Of a stretch of 64,000 nt of DNA, positions 50,361-60,242 are shown piece after piece. The stretch comes from Spirochaetales bacterium. GTDB lineage: Bacteria; Spirochaetota; Leptospiria; Leptospirales; Leptonemataceae. Under the pieces are notes generated by a model. The model had not been told where the DNA came from. It did no database searches and saw only the letters and a program-made list of their open reading frames with translations. A program made the position numbers and the translations under genes. How positions within the stretch are numbered: position 1 is the stretch's first letter; each line of letters starts with the position of its first letter. The DNA lies in assembly GCA_015075425.1 (NCBI GenBank), contig JABTUL010000002.1, positions 310,001 to 374,000 on the forward strand. The letters are read 5' to 3'.

Positions 50361-51899
50361 TTAAGCGCTGGCCAGCCGGGCAATCCGCTGCTGGAGAGCC
50401 ACAATGGAAGCCTGGTTCTCCCGGGCAATGGCTGCCAGCTTCAGAGCCGTTTCCGCGTAAGACTGAGTGGAAAAATTCAGCTCTTCCACGCCCTTGCCCA
50501 CTTCACGGATGGCCAGTTTTTGCTCCTGGATGGCAGTACCGGTGGAGGCGGCACTGTCACGCACCAGACGTAGAAAATCGTTCAGTTGTAAATAGAGAAC
50601 TTTTTGATCATCATTCATTTCTTCCAGAGCCTGCATGCCCTGCGATGTCTGGTCCGCACTCTGAGAAATCATATGGAAAAGACCCATGGCATCATTTACC
50701 TGCTGCATGACCGTTCGATTCTGTTCCAGACTGCCGGTGATCAAAAGACTGATTTGTTTGATACTGCTGGCAGTCTGTTCAGCTAATTTAGCAATTTCCT
50801 GAGCTACGACGGTGAAGCCGCGGCCGTATTCTCCCGCCCGCGCCGCCTCAATGGAGGCATTCAAGGCCAGAAGGTTCACGCGATCGGCAATGTCTTCAAT
50901 GATGGTCACAATCGACTGCATTTGCTGAATGCCGTTCTGCATGGAATCAAAGGAATTTTGCAACGATTGCATGCTCTGCGATCCATTGCGGGCTGTACTG
51001 TTGTTGCCCTGGGCAATCCGTGTTGTACTCTCGATATTCTCCGTAATGCCGGCTGCACCGCGGGTGAGCGCCTGCAGTTTTTCCAGCAAATTCTGCACCT
51101 GTTCTGTCTGTCCGCTGGCCTGCTCCGCCACCGTATCCAGAGTGGCCGTCAATTCTTCAATGGCGGCGGAAATTTCTTCGAGAGAACTGGACTGCACCCC
51201 GGCGCTTGTGGAAATCGTATCAGCAACTTTTGCCAACTGATCGGCACCTTCTGTCATCTGCCCGGCTGCTTCTCCGGTCTCCCGCAAAATTTCCCGGTTC
51301 CCCTCTGTACGCAGATGGGTGACTTCAATCCGCCCGATTTCTGCTGCAATGAACTCACGCCGCAAAGAAACGCTCTGGTAAATCAGAACGGCGCTTTCGA
51401 AAAGTACAAACAGGGCATGCAGAACCACGGTGGCCCAGGAATCTCCATCTTGAAAAACCCGCAGAGGTACTCCGGCAAGACTCAGTTCAATCGACTGACA
51501 GTAGTTCATCACCCCGTGGTGAGCGGCCACAAAGACAATCACAAAGGGATAGATACGCCAGTCACGATAGACAAGCAAGAAGGCCATGGCTCCAAAAATG
51601 TGAAAATGCATTTCAATGCGACCCAGCTGTGCCTGAATCATTACATAAGAAAGAAACATAAAATTCAAAGAAAACAGTACCCGGCGCAGAAAGCCTGATA
51701 ATAGAAAGAAAGTTAAGAGAGAAACCGCACCCGAAACCAGAGCACCGGCTGTCGCAATGCCCGTTGTGGGATAACCGTAAGGAATCACCAGAGCAACCAG
51801 TGGCAGGTGGCCCAGCAAAAGCCAGAAGATGAAGCGGTCGGAACGCTGCTGCCGTTCTGCCAGGGCCTGCTCTGCGTGGTTTAGCGCCTGTGTGTCCAT
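50361..51899 (-). CDS. methyl-accepting chemotaxis protein with a histidine-rich membrane sensor
   Basis: About 512 residues from [13 protein letters not shown]. The N-terminal half has about six membrane helices and the motif [40 protein letters not shown], a His-rich arrangement seen in several uncharacterised sensory proteins. There is no periplasmic ligand domain. The C-terminal half is a standard MCP coiled coil with the hairpin tip [42 protein letters not shown]. It talks to CheA/CheW at the membrane. Transcribed directly after sco and ppdK with two bases between genes. Confidence 0.9.
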   Translation of the reverse strand: MDTQALNHAEQALAERQQRSDRFIFWLLLGHLPLVALVIPYGYPTTGIATAGALVSGAVSLLTFFLLSGFLRRVLFSLNFMFLSYVMIQAQLGRIEMHFHIFGAMAFLLVYRDWRIYPFVIVFVAAHHGVMNYCQSIELSLAGVPLRVFQDGDSWATVVLHALFVLFESAVLIYQSVSLRREFIAAEIGRIEVTHLRTEGNREILRETGEAAGQMTEGADQLAKVADTISTSAGVQSSSLEEISAAIEELTATLDTVAEQASGQTEQVQNLLEKLQALTRGAAGITENIESTTRIAQGNNSTARNGSQSMQSLQNSFDSMQNGIQQMQSIVTIIEDIADRVNLLALNASIEAARAGEYGRGFTVVAQEIAKLAEQTASSIKQISLLITGSLEQNRTVMQQVNDAMGLFHMISQSADQTSQGMQALEEMNDDQKVLYLQLNDFLRLVRDSAASTGTAIQEQKLAIREVGKGVEELNFSTQSYAETALKLAAIARENQASIVALQQRIARLASA

Positions 51900-51901
51900 G
51901 C

Positions 51902-52501
51902 CTACTCCCGGTACAGTGTCGCGCAGGCAGGGTAGATCCGTTGCCATGCCGAGCGCAGCGTATCCACCTGCACAGGACTGACCACCTGCGTTACGAACCC
52001 CTTCGAGTCGAGCAAGAAAACAGAATCGGCATGATCGATCTGCATCAGGGGGTCCTCTAAAAGAGATGCTGACGGCAATCTGTAATTGTACCCGAGGTTA
52101 CGGGCCACGTCTATCACGCGATCTTCACCATCCAGGAGATACACCTCCCCGAATACAGACTTCCCGCGAAGGCTCTTTTGCGTGTCGCGGGGATCAATAG
52201 ATGCAAAAAGGACAACCGGTAGAGGGCAGGCCGGGGAATCGCCGGCCTGCCGGAGAAAAGCTCCCATTTCTGCCAGCGCAATCGGGCAGGCCAGCCGGCA
52301 TGTTTGAAAGCCAAAATACAAAAGGTAGGGACGACCATCGGGATAACGGAAGCTCTTTCCCGTCTCTGCGTTGCGTAAAGAAAAAGGCTCAACCGCGAAC
52401 GGCCGCTGCCAGACCATACCAAGGTGCGGGCCATACCAGGGAAAGGCAGCAAGGAGCCCGAGCAGGGCCCCGGCAAGGAGCCCCTGTTTTACCGCTGACA
52501 C
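51902..52501 (-). CDS. SCO1/SenC-family copper protein
   Basis: 199 residues with an N-terminal signal anchor ([18 protein letters not shown]). The thioredoxin-like fold carries the CxxxC copper site in [16 protein letters not shown] (C68, C72) and the conserved distal His in [12 protein letters not shown]. It delivers or reduces copper for cytochrome c oxidase assembly in the periplasm. Begins one base past the ppdK stop and is followed by the MCP gene. The function in this operon is unclear. Confidence 0.9.
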   Translation of the reverse strand: MSAVKQGLLAGALLGLLAAFPWYGPHLGMVWQRPFAVEPFSLRNAETGKSFRYPDGRPYLLYFGFQTCRLACPIALAEMGAFLRQAGDSPACPLPVVLFASIDPRDTQKSLRGKSVFGEVYLLDGEDRVIDVARNLGYNYRLPSASLLEDPLMQIDHADSVFLLDSKGFVTQVVSPVQVDTLRSAWQRIYPACATLYRE

Positions 52502-52502
52502 A

Positions 52503-55205
52503 TCAATGGACGGAATGGCTGATCGCCGAGCGGGCCGCTGCCAGACGGGCCACAGCCACCCGGAAAGGAGAGCAGCTCACATAGTCCAGACCCACCGTAT
52601 GAAAGAAATCAATGGACTCCGGATCTCCACCATGCTCCCCGCAGACGCCCAGTTTGATATCGGGCCGGGCCGTCCTGCCCCGGGAAACGGCCATTTCCAC
52701 CAGAGCACCCACGCCATCACGGTCCAGAGTCTGGAAAGGACTGCGTTCATAAATTTTATAAGTTAAATAGCTTTCCAGGAAAGTACCGCTATCATCCCGC
52801 GAAAAAGCCAGGGTCATCTGCGTCAGATCATTGGTACCAAAACTAAAGAATTGAGCTTCGCGGGCAATGAGATCGGCACGAACGCAGGCTCGCGGAATTT
52901 CAATCATGGTTCCAATGGAATAGTCAACGCGCTCTCCCATTTCTTTGAACACAGCATCAGCGGCATTCTGAATGATATCTTTCTGGATCTTCAGTTCTTT
53001 TTCGTGACCAACCAGAGGTACCATGATTTCCGGCTGAACCACAAGTCCTTTACGTTTGACAATCACTGCCGCTTCCAGAATGGCGCGGGCCTGCATGGCT
53101 GTAATCTCTGGAAAGGTGATTCCCAGACGACAACCGCGATGGCCCAGCATTGGATTTTCTTCTTTCAGCGCCTTGGAGCGGCGCTTGATTTCATCGGGAT
53201 CCAGTCCCAGCTTGGAGGACAGTTCCAGGTCCTGCTCACGTGTATGCGGCAAGAATTCATGCAAGGGTGGATCCAGCAAACGTACGGTCACCGGTCTGCC
53301 CTGCATGGCCTCGAAAATACCAATGAAATCATCACGCTGGTAGGGCAATAGTTTGGAAAGAGCGGCCTCTCGTTCGGCCTCGCTGCGGGAGAGAATCATC
53401 TCGCGCATCACCACCAAACGTTCACCCTCAAAAAACATGTGCTCAGTGCGACAGAGGCCGATGCCCTGAGCGCCATAGCGAATCGCCGTTTGCGCATCAC
53501 GCGGGGTATCGGCATTGGCCCGGATCTTGAGCTTGCGAAATTCATCGGCCCATTGCATTAATAGTTGAAAATTACGGGCCATTTCACTTTGCTCAATCGG
53601 AATGTCGCCATTTAAGGCCTGATCGATTTCTGAGGACTGTGTTTCCAGAGCTCCCTCGATAACCTCACCGGTGCTACCATCGATAGAAATAAAATCGCCT
53701 TCTTTAACGGAGCGGTAGCTGCCATCCTTCTGACGCACCTCCATCACCCGGTAGTCCATATTGATGCGAATCGAAGAACAGCCGACCACACAGGGCTTGT
53801 TCATCCCCCGGGCAACTACTGCCGCATGGGACGTCATCCCGCCGCGGGCCGTCAGAATCCCCTGGGATGACTCCATACCCATAATATCTTCCGGCGATGT
53901 CTCCTGCCGCACAAGAACAACCTTCTCACCGGCTGCCGCTTTGATCATCGCCGTGCGTGAATCGAGAACGATATGCCCGGAAGCCGCGCCCGGTCCGGCA
54001 TTGAGTCCAATGGCCAGCAGTCGACCATCCTCCACAGCCTTCTTTTTGGGTGCGGGAATGAACACCGGTGCCAGCATGGAGGGAATCATTTCCGGGTTTA
54101 CCTGGAGCAAGGCTTTGCGTTTATCGATGAGGCCTTCGCGAACCATCTCCACCGCCACGCGCAGAGCGGCCATGCCCGTCCTCTTGCCGTTGCGGGTTTG
54201 CAGTAAGTAGAGCTTCCGCTGCTGGATGGTAAATTCCAGATCCTGCATGTCCCCAAAATGGCGTTCCAGCTTTTCCTGGATGCGAAACAATTGATCGTAG
54301 ATTTCTGGCATGGCTCCGCGCAAATCTTCGATAGGATGGGGAGTGCGGATACCGGCCACGACATCCTCCCCCTGGGCATTGAGCAGATATTCTCCGTAAA
54401 ACTTACGTTCGCCCGTAGAAGGATTGCGGGTGAAGGCCACGCCTGTTCCCGAATCGTCACCCATGTTTCCAAAGACCATGGACTGGATAACCACAGCTGT
54501 GCCCAGTGATTCAGGGATGCTGTTGATCTTACGATAGAATATGGCCCGTTCATTGTTCCAGGATCGAAACACCGCTTCAATCGCTTTGCGCAACTGCACC
54601 TGAACGTCCTCAGGAAAGTCGGCTCCGGTGCGGGCACGGACCAATTCTTTGTATTCATCCACCAGAATTTTTAACTCAGCCACGCCCAGTCCTGTATCCT
54701 GCTCCACACCGGCAGCGGCTTTGCGTTTCTCAAGCAGATGCTCGAAGTCATGGTGGGCCAGCCCCAGAACAACATCAGAAAACATTTGAATAAAGCGACG
54801 ATAAGAATCCCAGGCGAATCTTTCATTGCCCGTGCTGGCGATAAGACCCTGCAATGTCTCCTGATTGAGGCCCAGATTCAAAATCGTATCCATCATTCCT
54901 GGCATGCTCACGGGAGCACCCGATCGTACGGACACAAGGAGCGGCGGCGAGCCGCCAAACTTACGCTGCAGGGTGGACTCCAGAGTCATGAGTTTTTCTT
55001 TGAGCTGCTCTTCCAGGCCGGCGGGAAAAGTTTGATGCTGTGAGTAGTAGTTGCAGGCTGCCGTTGTAATGGTAAGCCCGGGAGGCACGGGAATTCCCAG
55101 GTGGTCCATCTCTGTCAGATTGGCACCTTTGCCGCCCAGAAGCATCTTCCCCAGTTGCAAACCTTCTGCCCGGCCATCGCCAAAAAAATATGTATAACGT
55201 TCCAT
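52503..55205 (-). CDS. ppdK: pyruvate, phosphate dikinase
   Basis: About 900 residues from MERYTYFFGDGRAEG; AAAGGAG lies eight bases before this ATG. The N-terminal ATP-grasp domain has LLGGKGANLTEMDHLGIPVPPG and SVRSGAPVSMPGMMDTILNLGLN. The central phosphohistidine domain has GGMTSHAAVVARGMNKPCVVG. The C-terminal barrel has FFSFGTNDLTQMTLAFSRDD and GVCGEHGGDPESI with the catalytic Cys. It interconverts pyruvate, ATP and phosphate with PEP, AMP and PPi. With the PPi-type PFK this fits a PPi-linked glycolysis. Confidence 0.97.
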   Translation of the reverse strand: MERYTYFFGDGRAEGLQLGKMLLGGKGANLTEMDHLGIPVPPGLTITTAACNYYSQHQTFPAGLEEQLKEKLMTLESTLQRKFGGSPPLLVSVRSGAPVSMPGMMDTILNLGLNQETLQGLIASTGNERFAWDSYRRFIQMFSDVVLGLAHHDFEHLLEKRKAAAGVEQDTGLGVAELKILVDEYKELVRARTGADFPEDVQVQLRKAIEAVFRSWNNERAIFYRKINSIPESLGTAVVIQSMVFGNMGDDSGTGVAFTRNPSTGERKFYGEYLLNAQGEDVVAGIRTPHPIEDLRGAMPEIYDQLFRIQEKLERHFGDMQDLEFTIQQRKLYLLQTRNGKRTGMAALRVAVEMVREGLIDKRKALLQVNPEMIPSMLAPVFIPAPKKKAVEDGRLLAIGLNAGPGAASGHIVLDSRTAMIKAAAGEKVVLVRQETSPEDIMGMESSQGILTARGGMTSHAAVVARGMNKPCVVGCSSIRINMDYRVMEVRQKDGSYRSVKEGDFISIDGSTGEVIEGALETQSSEIDQALNGDIPIEQSEMARNFQLLMQWADEFRKLKIRANADTPRDAQTAIRYGAQGIGLCRTEHMFFEGERLVVMREMILSRSEAEREAALSKLLPYQRDDFIGIFEAMQGRPVTVRLLDPPLHEFLPHTREQDLELSSKLGLDPDEIKRRSKALKEENPMLGHRGCRLGITFPEITAMQARAILEAAVIVKRKGLVVQPEIMVPLVGHEKELKIQKDIIQNAADAVFKEMGERVDYSIGTMIEIPRACVRADLIAREAQFFSFGTNDLTQMTLAFSRDDSGTFLESYLTYKIYERSPFQTLDRDGVGALVEMAVSRGRTARPDIKLGVCGEHGGDPESIDFFHTVGLDYVSCSPFRVAVARLAAARSAISHSVH

Positions 55206-55412
55206 CGAGAGCACTCCTTTCACATGCGCCGCTACGGGCAGTCTGCCCTGATTCAGAACAGGCCGGCGAAAGTGTCAATGTACATTTTGGATCCCTGGCG
55301 CCCAGCCACCGCAGCCGCCGCTCCAGGAAGGGCAGCCGGAACCTACAAACAGCTACCGTTACTGCATGGGAAAGTGATTGACTCCGGTAGCTCAGGGTTC
55401 GCCAGACTATGA

Positions 55413-56024
55413 ATGCTTGCTAAACGGGATCATGGAAAAGAACGTTGCCCCTGGTGTCTGGGCCATGACATCTATATAGAGTACCACGATAAGGAATGGG
55501 GGGTGCCCGTCACAGACGATCGCCGGCTCTTTGAATTTCTGGTCCTGGAAGGAGCTCAGGCCGGTCTCAGCTGGCTTACCATTCTGCGTCGGCGCGACGG
55601 CTACCGCCGTGCCTTTGCCGATTTCGATGTACAGAAAGTAGCGCGCTTTTCTGCGAAGAAAGTGGATTCCCTTCTGAAAGACGAAGGCATCATCCGCAAT
55701 CGCCTGAAAGTCGAATCCGCCGTTGCCAATGCCCGGGCTTTCATCAAAGTACAACAGGAGTTTGGCAGCTTCAGTCAGTATCAATGGCGTTTTGTCGATG
55801 GCCGTCCCCGGCAGAATGCGTTTAAAACTCTGCGCGATGTTCCGGCCCGTACCGATCAATCCGATGCTTTCAGCAAAGATCTGAAAGCCCGGGGATTTTC
55901 TTTTGTAGGTTCAACCATTATCTACGCGCACATGCAGGCAACAGGAATGGTTAATGATCACCTCCTCTCCTGTCCCCGCCATGCCGTTGTGGGGCGGATG
56001 AAGTTAAAAGAAAGAAATAAATAG
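55413..56024 (+). CDS. tag: DNA-3-methyladenine glycosylase I
   Basis: 203 residues. CPWCLGHDIYIEYHDKEWGVPVTDDRRLFEFLVLEGAQAGLSWLTILRRRDGYRRAF is the TagA signature with the base-binding Glu and Trp. YAHMQATGMVNDHLLSCPRH supplies the His and Cys residues of the zinc snap. It excises 3-methyladenine from alkylated DNA. The last 67 bases overlap the convergent MFS transporter gene, unusually long for this window. Confidence 0.95.
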   Translation: MLAKRDHGKERCPWCLGHDIYIEYHDKEWGVPVTDDRRLFEFLVLEGAQAGLSWLTILRRRDGYRRAFADFDVQKVARFSAKKVDSLLKDEGIIRNRLKVESAVANARAFIKVQQEFGSFSQYQWRFVDGRPRQNAFKTLRDVPARTDQSDAFSKDLKARGFSFVGSTIIYAHMQATGMVNDHLLSCPRHAVVGRMKLKERNK

Positions 56025-57175
56025 CAGCCTACCAGCTGGGCACTGAGTGATACAATGGCCACTGCCAAAAGCGAATGAGAGTACAGAAAACCCATGAGGC
56101 TGCTACCCGCCCACCAGGCCAGACCAAAGACCGCAAAAAAAATGCCGTAAGCCCGTGAGCGCTGCTCCGGACTGACCATTTCCGCAATCACAGCCTTAAA
56201 AATCGATTCCTGAGCGCCCATGCCCGAACCCCACAGAACAGCTGCTAAAAGGAAGATTGCCGTTGAAGGCCACAAAAAAATCAAGAAAGCTGCCGGAGCA
56301 CCGATGGCGGTTGAGAGGATCAGGGCTCGTATCCCCCATCGATCAAAAAGTGAACCAAAGAGAAGAGCGGCCAGAGCGTCAGCTCCCATGACACCCGCGT
56401 AAAGAACGGGAAGAATACCTGGATCAAAAATTTCCATTCGCATAGCATGGTAAGCCAGAAGAGGCCAGTCCGCAAAGCCAAAAGCAACAAAACCAGATGC
56501 TATCAAATACTTTCTGAATGGTTTGGATTCATCCATTAAAAATTTTTGCGCGGGCGGTGGTTCAAAATCGGCTGGATCAGGAAAACGACGATGAGCAAAA
56601 ATAAGGACCAGCAGGTTGGCGAGCACCGGGAAAAGGAGAACGAGAAACGCAAGGCGATAGCCAGGCAGGCTACCGGCATCACGATAAACCCAGATTGCAG
56701 CAGCTGTAAGCAGGGGCCCGGCGATCGCGCCCAGCTGATCCAGCGCTTCATCCAGAGCAAAACTTTTGCCGCTACCCAGTCGGCGGGCCGCATGCGATAC
56801 AAGCGTGCTGCGCGCCGGGCTGCGAACGGCCTTGGCGATGCGTTCCAGCAGGATCAAAACGATGGCGCTTTCCCAGTGTCCCACCAGAGCCAGCCCGGGA
56901 ACAGCAATGAGATTCAGCCCGTAACCCAGAAAAACCATGGGCCAGTACTTCCCGCTTCGTGCAGCGATAGCGCCCGTTGCCGCACGCAAAGCGTAGCCCA
57001 AAAATTCTCCGGCCCCGGAAATGAAGCCAACCGCAGTGGCCGAGGCGCCGAGCATCAAAAGATACGGACCAACGAGCCCGCGAGCCCCTTCGTAGGTCAT
57101 ATCCCCAAACAGGGCAACCACCCCCATCAGGATGATGAAGCTACGAGCCGACTTTAGTGAACGTTGCCCTGGCAT
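55958..57175 (-). CDS. MFS transporter
   Basis: 405 residues with about 12 membrane helices. The first loop GDMTYEGARGLVGPYLLMLGASATAVGFISGAGEFLGYALR and the central cytoplasmic loop (FEPPPAQKFLMDESKPF) fit the major facilitator fold, and GSLFDRWGIRALI is the A-like motif of the second half. The substrate is unknown; the group resembles uncharacterised efflux permeases. Its 3' end overlaps tag by 67 bases. The RidA gene lies upstream in the same direction, 16 bases away. Confidence 0.92.
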   Translation of the reverse strand: MPGQRSLKSARSFIILMGVVALFGDMTYEGARGLVGPYLLMLGASATAVGFISGAGEFLGYALRAATGAIAARSGKYWPMVFLGYGLNLIAVPGLALVGHWESAIVLILLERIAKAVRSPARSTLVSHAARRLGSGKSFALDEALDQLGAIAGPLLTAAAIWVYRDAGSLPGYRLAFLVLLFPVLANLLVLIFAHRRFPDPADFEPPPAQKFLMDESKPFRKYLIASGFVAFGFADWPLLAYHAMRMEIFDPGILPVLYAGVMGADALAALLFGSLFDRWGIRALILSTAIGAPAAFLIFLWPSTAIFLLAAVLWGSGMGAQESIFKAVIAEMVSPEQRSRAYGIFFAVFGLAWWAGSSLMGFLYSHSLLAVAIVSLSAQLVGCYLFLSFNFIRPTTAWRGQERR

Positions 57176-57191
57176 GGACCGGTGACGTGGC

Positions 57192-57602
57192 TTAAATTAC
57201 AAAGGCGTCCGCTTCCATTTCAAGGAGTGCACCTGCGTCGATGAGCCTGTGCACTTCCACCAAGGTGCAAGCTGGCCGGATGCTGCCAAAGATTTTGCCG
57301 TGAACCCGTGCCACTTCCTCCCAGTGGGTTATATCCTTGATGAAAATACGTGTCCGGATAACCTGCTCCATTTTCCCTCCCAGAGCCTCTATGGCAGACT
57401 GAATGATCTGCAGGCAACGCTCGACCTGGTCGACCAGGTAGGGGGAATAGGATCCATCTGGATTCGTACCCACTGTGCCGCTGACGGCAATAAAGGGACC
57501 GCTGCGCACAGCTCGCGAATAACCCATGACCGGTTCCCAGTGAGAGCCAGAACTCGCGCACTGACGCCCTGCGATGTTTGTTGTAGTGATGGTATTGGAC
57601 AA
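57192..57602 (-). CDS. RidA-family (YjgF) protein
   Basis: 136 residues. Motifs are VRSGPFIAVSGTVGTNPDGS, QVERCLQIIQSAIEALGGKMEQVIRTRIFIKDITHWEEVARVHGKIFG and IRPACTLVEVHRLIDAGALLEMEADAFV. The Arg of IRPA and terminal Glu are the residues that bind carboxylate substrates, so it may deaminate reactive enamines or imines. The Ala-Cys-Thr-Leu around the Arg differs from RidA proper and points to one of the Rid subgroups. Cytoplasmic trimer expected. Confidence 0.92.
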   Translation of the reverse strand: MSNTITTTNIAGRQCASSGSHWEPVMGYSRAVRSGPFIAVSGTVGTNPDGSYSPYLVDQVERCLQIIQSAIEALGGKMEQVIRTRIFIKDITHWEEVARVHGKIFGSIRPACTLVEVHRLIDAGALLEMEADAFVI

Positions 57603-57759
57603 GGGTGGCCTCCGTTAAAAATCCAGAGCCGCGGAACGCGGCGAGGCTGGCAAGTGTTTCCCGAAAAGGGGCCGCTTCAACTGTGCCAGAGCCGTTGGCA
57701 GCACTATTTTTGCGCGCATTTCAGTGGACGGCCATTTCTTGGATCAGAGCTTGCCCGCA

Positions 57760-58542
57760 ATGACTCACATCCATCCCAGCGCCCTTGTGGATCCAGCCGC
57801 GCAACTGGCCACTGATGTTCGCATTGGGCCCTTCACCATCATTGCAGGTGACGTCAGCATCGATTCGGGTACAGAAATCTCCAGTTGCGTGCGCATCCAG
57901 AAGGGTGCTGTGATTGGTAAGAATAATTCCATTGGCCATGGAAGTATCATCGCCGCTGATCCGCAGTCACTGGCCTTTGATTTAAAGAAGCCCACGCAAA
58001 TTATCATCGGTGATGATAATATCATCAAAGAATATGTAACTTTAGCTCGCTCCATGAAAGAAGACATTCCCACGCGCATAGGTAACAATAACTATATAAT
58101 GGCTTTTGTCCATGCCGGCCATGATTCCAGGCTGGGCAACCATATCATCGCCGTTCAGGGCGCGCAGATGGCCGGCCATGTCGATGTTGGCGACCGGGCC
58201 ATGATTGGCGGTTCAGCGGGAATTCATCAGTTCTGTCGTGTGGGAGAGCTGGCCATTGTGGGCGGTATGGCCAAGGTTACCATGGATGTCCCTCCTTTTA
58301 TGATGGCCGACTCCAACCCCGCGCGTATCACGGGCATCAATTCCGTGGGAATGCAACGCGCCGGCCTCAGTCAGGAAGCTCGCAATGCGATTCGCAAAGC
58401 TTTCCGTATACTTTATCATGAAACTTCCTTAACAAGCGATGCTCTGGAAAAATTGTCAGAACTGGCCGCGGCTTTTCCGGAGGTGGCACGCCTGCGCGAC
58501 TTTGTAGCCGCAAGCGAGCGCGGAATTTTAGGACGCGACTGA
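57760..58542 (+). CDS. lpxA: acyl-ACP--UDP-N-acetylglucosamine O-acyltransferase LpxA
   Basis: About 260 residues from MTHIHPSALVDPAAQLATDVRIGPF. Many hexapeptide repeats form a left-handed beta helix. The catalytic His is in FVHAGHDSRLGNH, and HQFCRVGELAIVGGMAKVTMDVPPFMMADSNPARI is the LpxA signature. It starts lipid A synthesis, so the organism has an LPS outer membrane, as Leptospira does. It stands alone, without lpxD, fabZ or lpxB. The next gene starts within its stop codon. Confidence 0.95.
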   Translation: MTHIHPSALVDPAAQLATDVRIGPFTIIAGDVSIDSGTEISSCVRIQKGAVIGKNNSIGHGSIIAADPQSLAFDLKKPTQIIIGDDNIIKEYVTLARSMKEDIPTRIGNNNYIMAFVHAGHDSRLGNHIIAVQGAQMAGHVDVGDRAMIGGSAGIHQFCRVGELAIVGGMAKVTMDVPPFMMADSNPARITGINSVGMQRAGLSQEARNAIRKAFRILYHETSLTSDALEKLSELAAAFPEVARLRDFVAASERGILGRD

Positions 58543-58841
58543 TGGAAAGTTTTGTGGACCGGTTTCCCGCACTATCCTCCCTGCTAACTTTGCAGACCAT
58601 GTGGTTTGCCTTATTCTTTCTCTGGGGGATGCCACTGGGACTCTACCGCAGTCGCTTTCGCAAGCTCGTTTACAATACCACAGACTGGAAAATCAATATC
58701 AAACCGGTCTTCTGGAAGGAAATCAAATCCCTGGCCGGGACGGAGACTGTAGACGCACCCGACTTTGTGCGTTTTCGCAATTTTTACAGATTTTATATAT
58801 TTATATATATAATTCTTTTTGTAGCCTATAGCTGTTTTTAG
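58542..58841 (+). CDS. small membrane protein, unknown function
   Basis: 99 residues. Two hydrophobic segments (LQTMWFALFFLWGMPLGLY and FYRFYIFIYIILFVAYSCF) flank a soluble basic loop (RSRFRKLVYNTTDWKINIKPVFWKEI). Not recognised. Its ATG overlaps the lpxA stop (TGATG), so it is co-translated and may act in the envelope. Confidence 0.7.
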   Translation: MESFVDRFPALSSLLTLQTMWFALFFLWGMPLGLYRSRFRKLVYNTTDWKINIKPVFWKEIKSLAGTETVDAPDFVRFRNFYRFYIFIYIILFVAYSCF

Positions 58842-58950
58842 CGTTACAGTCCGCACCCGAGTAGAAGTGCCGGCACCACAGGTAACAGCGGGCGCGGTTT
58901 GAAGTACAAGAACTGCTGCTTGTAGTGACACTGGCGGAGTCAAAAAAAGC

Positions 58951-58977
58951 CATAGGCCCCTTTATCGGCAGCGCCTC
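58951..58977 (+). repeat. left imperfect direct repeat flanking the DUF4143 gene
   Basis: 27 bases centred on an ATCGGCAG core, resembling 60243-60268 on the far side of the DUF4143 ATPase gene. Gap-aligned identity is about 80% by eye. It could be an insertion-site remnant; there is no integrase nearby. Confidence 0.4.
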
Positions 58978-59003
58978 AGGAAAAAGTCCGGCAAACCGCT
59001 TGA

Positions 59004-59040
59004 CCATGAAAATCCAACTATTAGGATTGAATTTTCATGG
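59004..59040. promoter_or_regulatory. inverted repeat over the DUF4143 gene start
   Basis: Two 14-base arms (59004-59017 and 59027-59040) with one mismatch surround a 9-base spacer. The right arm contains the ATG at 59037. The arrangement could bind a repressor or fold in the mRNA to hide the start codon. No ribosome-binding site of normal strength is seen in front of the ATG. Confidence 0.6.
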
Positions 59041-60185
59041 ATAAAGTCCTAAAAAAGCGAGATCAGCACGCCATTCGGGACCTTTTTCGGGTTTTTGCGG
59101 CTGTTGGCCTGATTGGACCCCGGCAATCGGGCAAAACCACACTGGCGCGGATGATTGGGCCGGACCACTGGTTCGACCTGGAAAATCCGCGAGATCTGGC
59201 TCGCCTTTCCAATCCTCTGCTGGCGCTGGAAGAGCTGCGAGGACTGATTGCCATAGATGAGATCCAGCGGCAGCCGGGGCTTTTTTCTGTTCTGCGTTAC
59301 TTAATCGATCAGAAAAAAGGGCAGAAATATTTGCTGCTTGGTTCTGCCTCACCGGACCTCATCAAACACAGCTCTGAATCGCTGGCCGGCCGCATAGGGT
59401 TTCACCATTTGCAGGGTTTTGGCATCCAGGAGGCGCAGTGGGAGCGACTCTGGTTGCGCGGTGCTTTGCCTCCGTCTTACCTTGCTGCGGACGACCGCGA
59501 TTCCTGGACCTGGCGGGGGGGATACGTGACCACCTTCCTTGAGCGCGACATCCCGCAGCTTGGTATAGCTGTTCCCTCGGGACAACTGCGACTTTTCTGG
59601 ACGATGGTTGCTCATGTGCATGGAAATGTACTGAACTACTCTGAACTGGGTCGATCACTGGGCGTAAGTGATACGACTATCAGGCGCTATCTGAGCATTC
59701 TGGAAGGCACCTTCATGGTTCGCCTGCTTCAGCCTTTCCATGCCAACGTCTCCAAGCGATTGGTAAAAAATCCAAAAATATACCTCCGTGACAGCGGGCT
59801 CTTGCATTTCTTCCAACAAATTTCTGGTATCGTGGACTTACAGGGACATCACAAATGCGGATCTTCCTTTGAGGGTTTTGCCGTGGAGCAATTGTCGCTA
59901 CAAATGCGCCCTGAGGCGAATGGCCTGTACTATTACCGCACCCACAACGGAACAGAGCTGGACCTTGTGGCTGAAACCAGGCAAGGACGCCTGGGATTTG
60001 AAATCAAATACAGCGATGCACCGACCCTGACCCGGTCGATGCGCATTGCCTTTGAGGACCTCGATTTGCAGAGAATGTACATTCTCTACCCGGGGCAACA
60101 GATGTATCAGTTGGATGAAAAAATAGAAGCCTGGCCCATTTCTGCAATGGTCGAGCTGTGCAAAAAGCACATCGGCTCTGGCTGA
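59037..60185 (+). CDS. AAA-type ATPase with DUF4143 domain
   Basis: 382 residues. Walker A LIGPRQSGKTTLARMI, Walker B RGLIAIDEIQRQPGLF and sensor LLLGSASPDLIKHS belong to the AAA_14 group. From about residue 180 the DUF4143 part has the winged-helix-like VLNYSELGRSLGVSDTTIRRYLSILEGTFMVRLLQPF and the PD-(D/E)XK-like TELDLVAETRQGRLGFEIKYSD. Such proteins are common in accessory regions and their role is unknown. The last part keeps Asp, Glu and Lys at nuclease-like positions. Flanked by imperfect direct repeats. Confidence 0.9.
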   Translation: MDKVLKKRDQHAIRDLFRVFAAVGLIGPRQSGKTTLARMIGPDHWFDLENPRDLARLSNPLLALEELRGLIAIDEIQRQPGLFSVLRYLIDQKKGQKYLLLGSASPDLIKHSSESLAGRIGFHHLQGFGIQEAQWERLWLRGALPPSYLAADDRDSWTWRGGYVTTFLERDIPQLGIAVPSGQLRLFWTMVAHVHGNVLNYSELGRSLGVSDTTIRRYLSILEGTFMVRLLQPFHANVSKRLVKNPKIYLRDSGLLHFFQQISGIVDLQGHHKCGSSFEGFAVEQLSLQMRPEANGLYYYRTHNGTELDLVAETRQGRLGFEIKYSDAPTLTRSMRIAFEDLDLQRMYILYPGQQMYQLDEKIEAWPISAMVELCKKHIGSG

Positions 60186-60242
60186 CTCGTTCGCTTCCTG
60201 AAATTTACGGGCCTTGTAGCCGCCGCAGGGCAAGAAAAGGAA

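Noticed and set aside
55383-55405. GGTAGCTCAGG-like start of a tRNA before tag
   Set aside because: No matching anticodon or T arm follows; tag begins at once.
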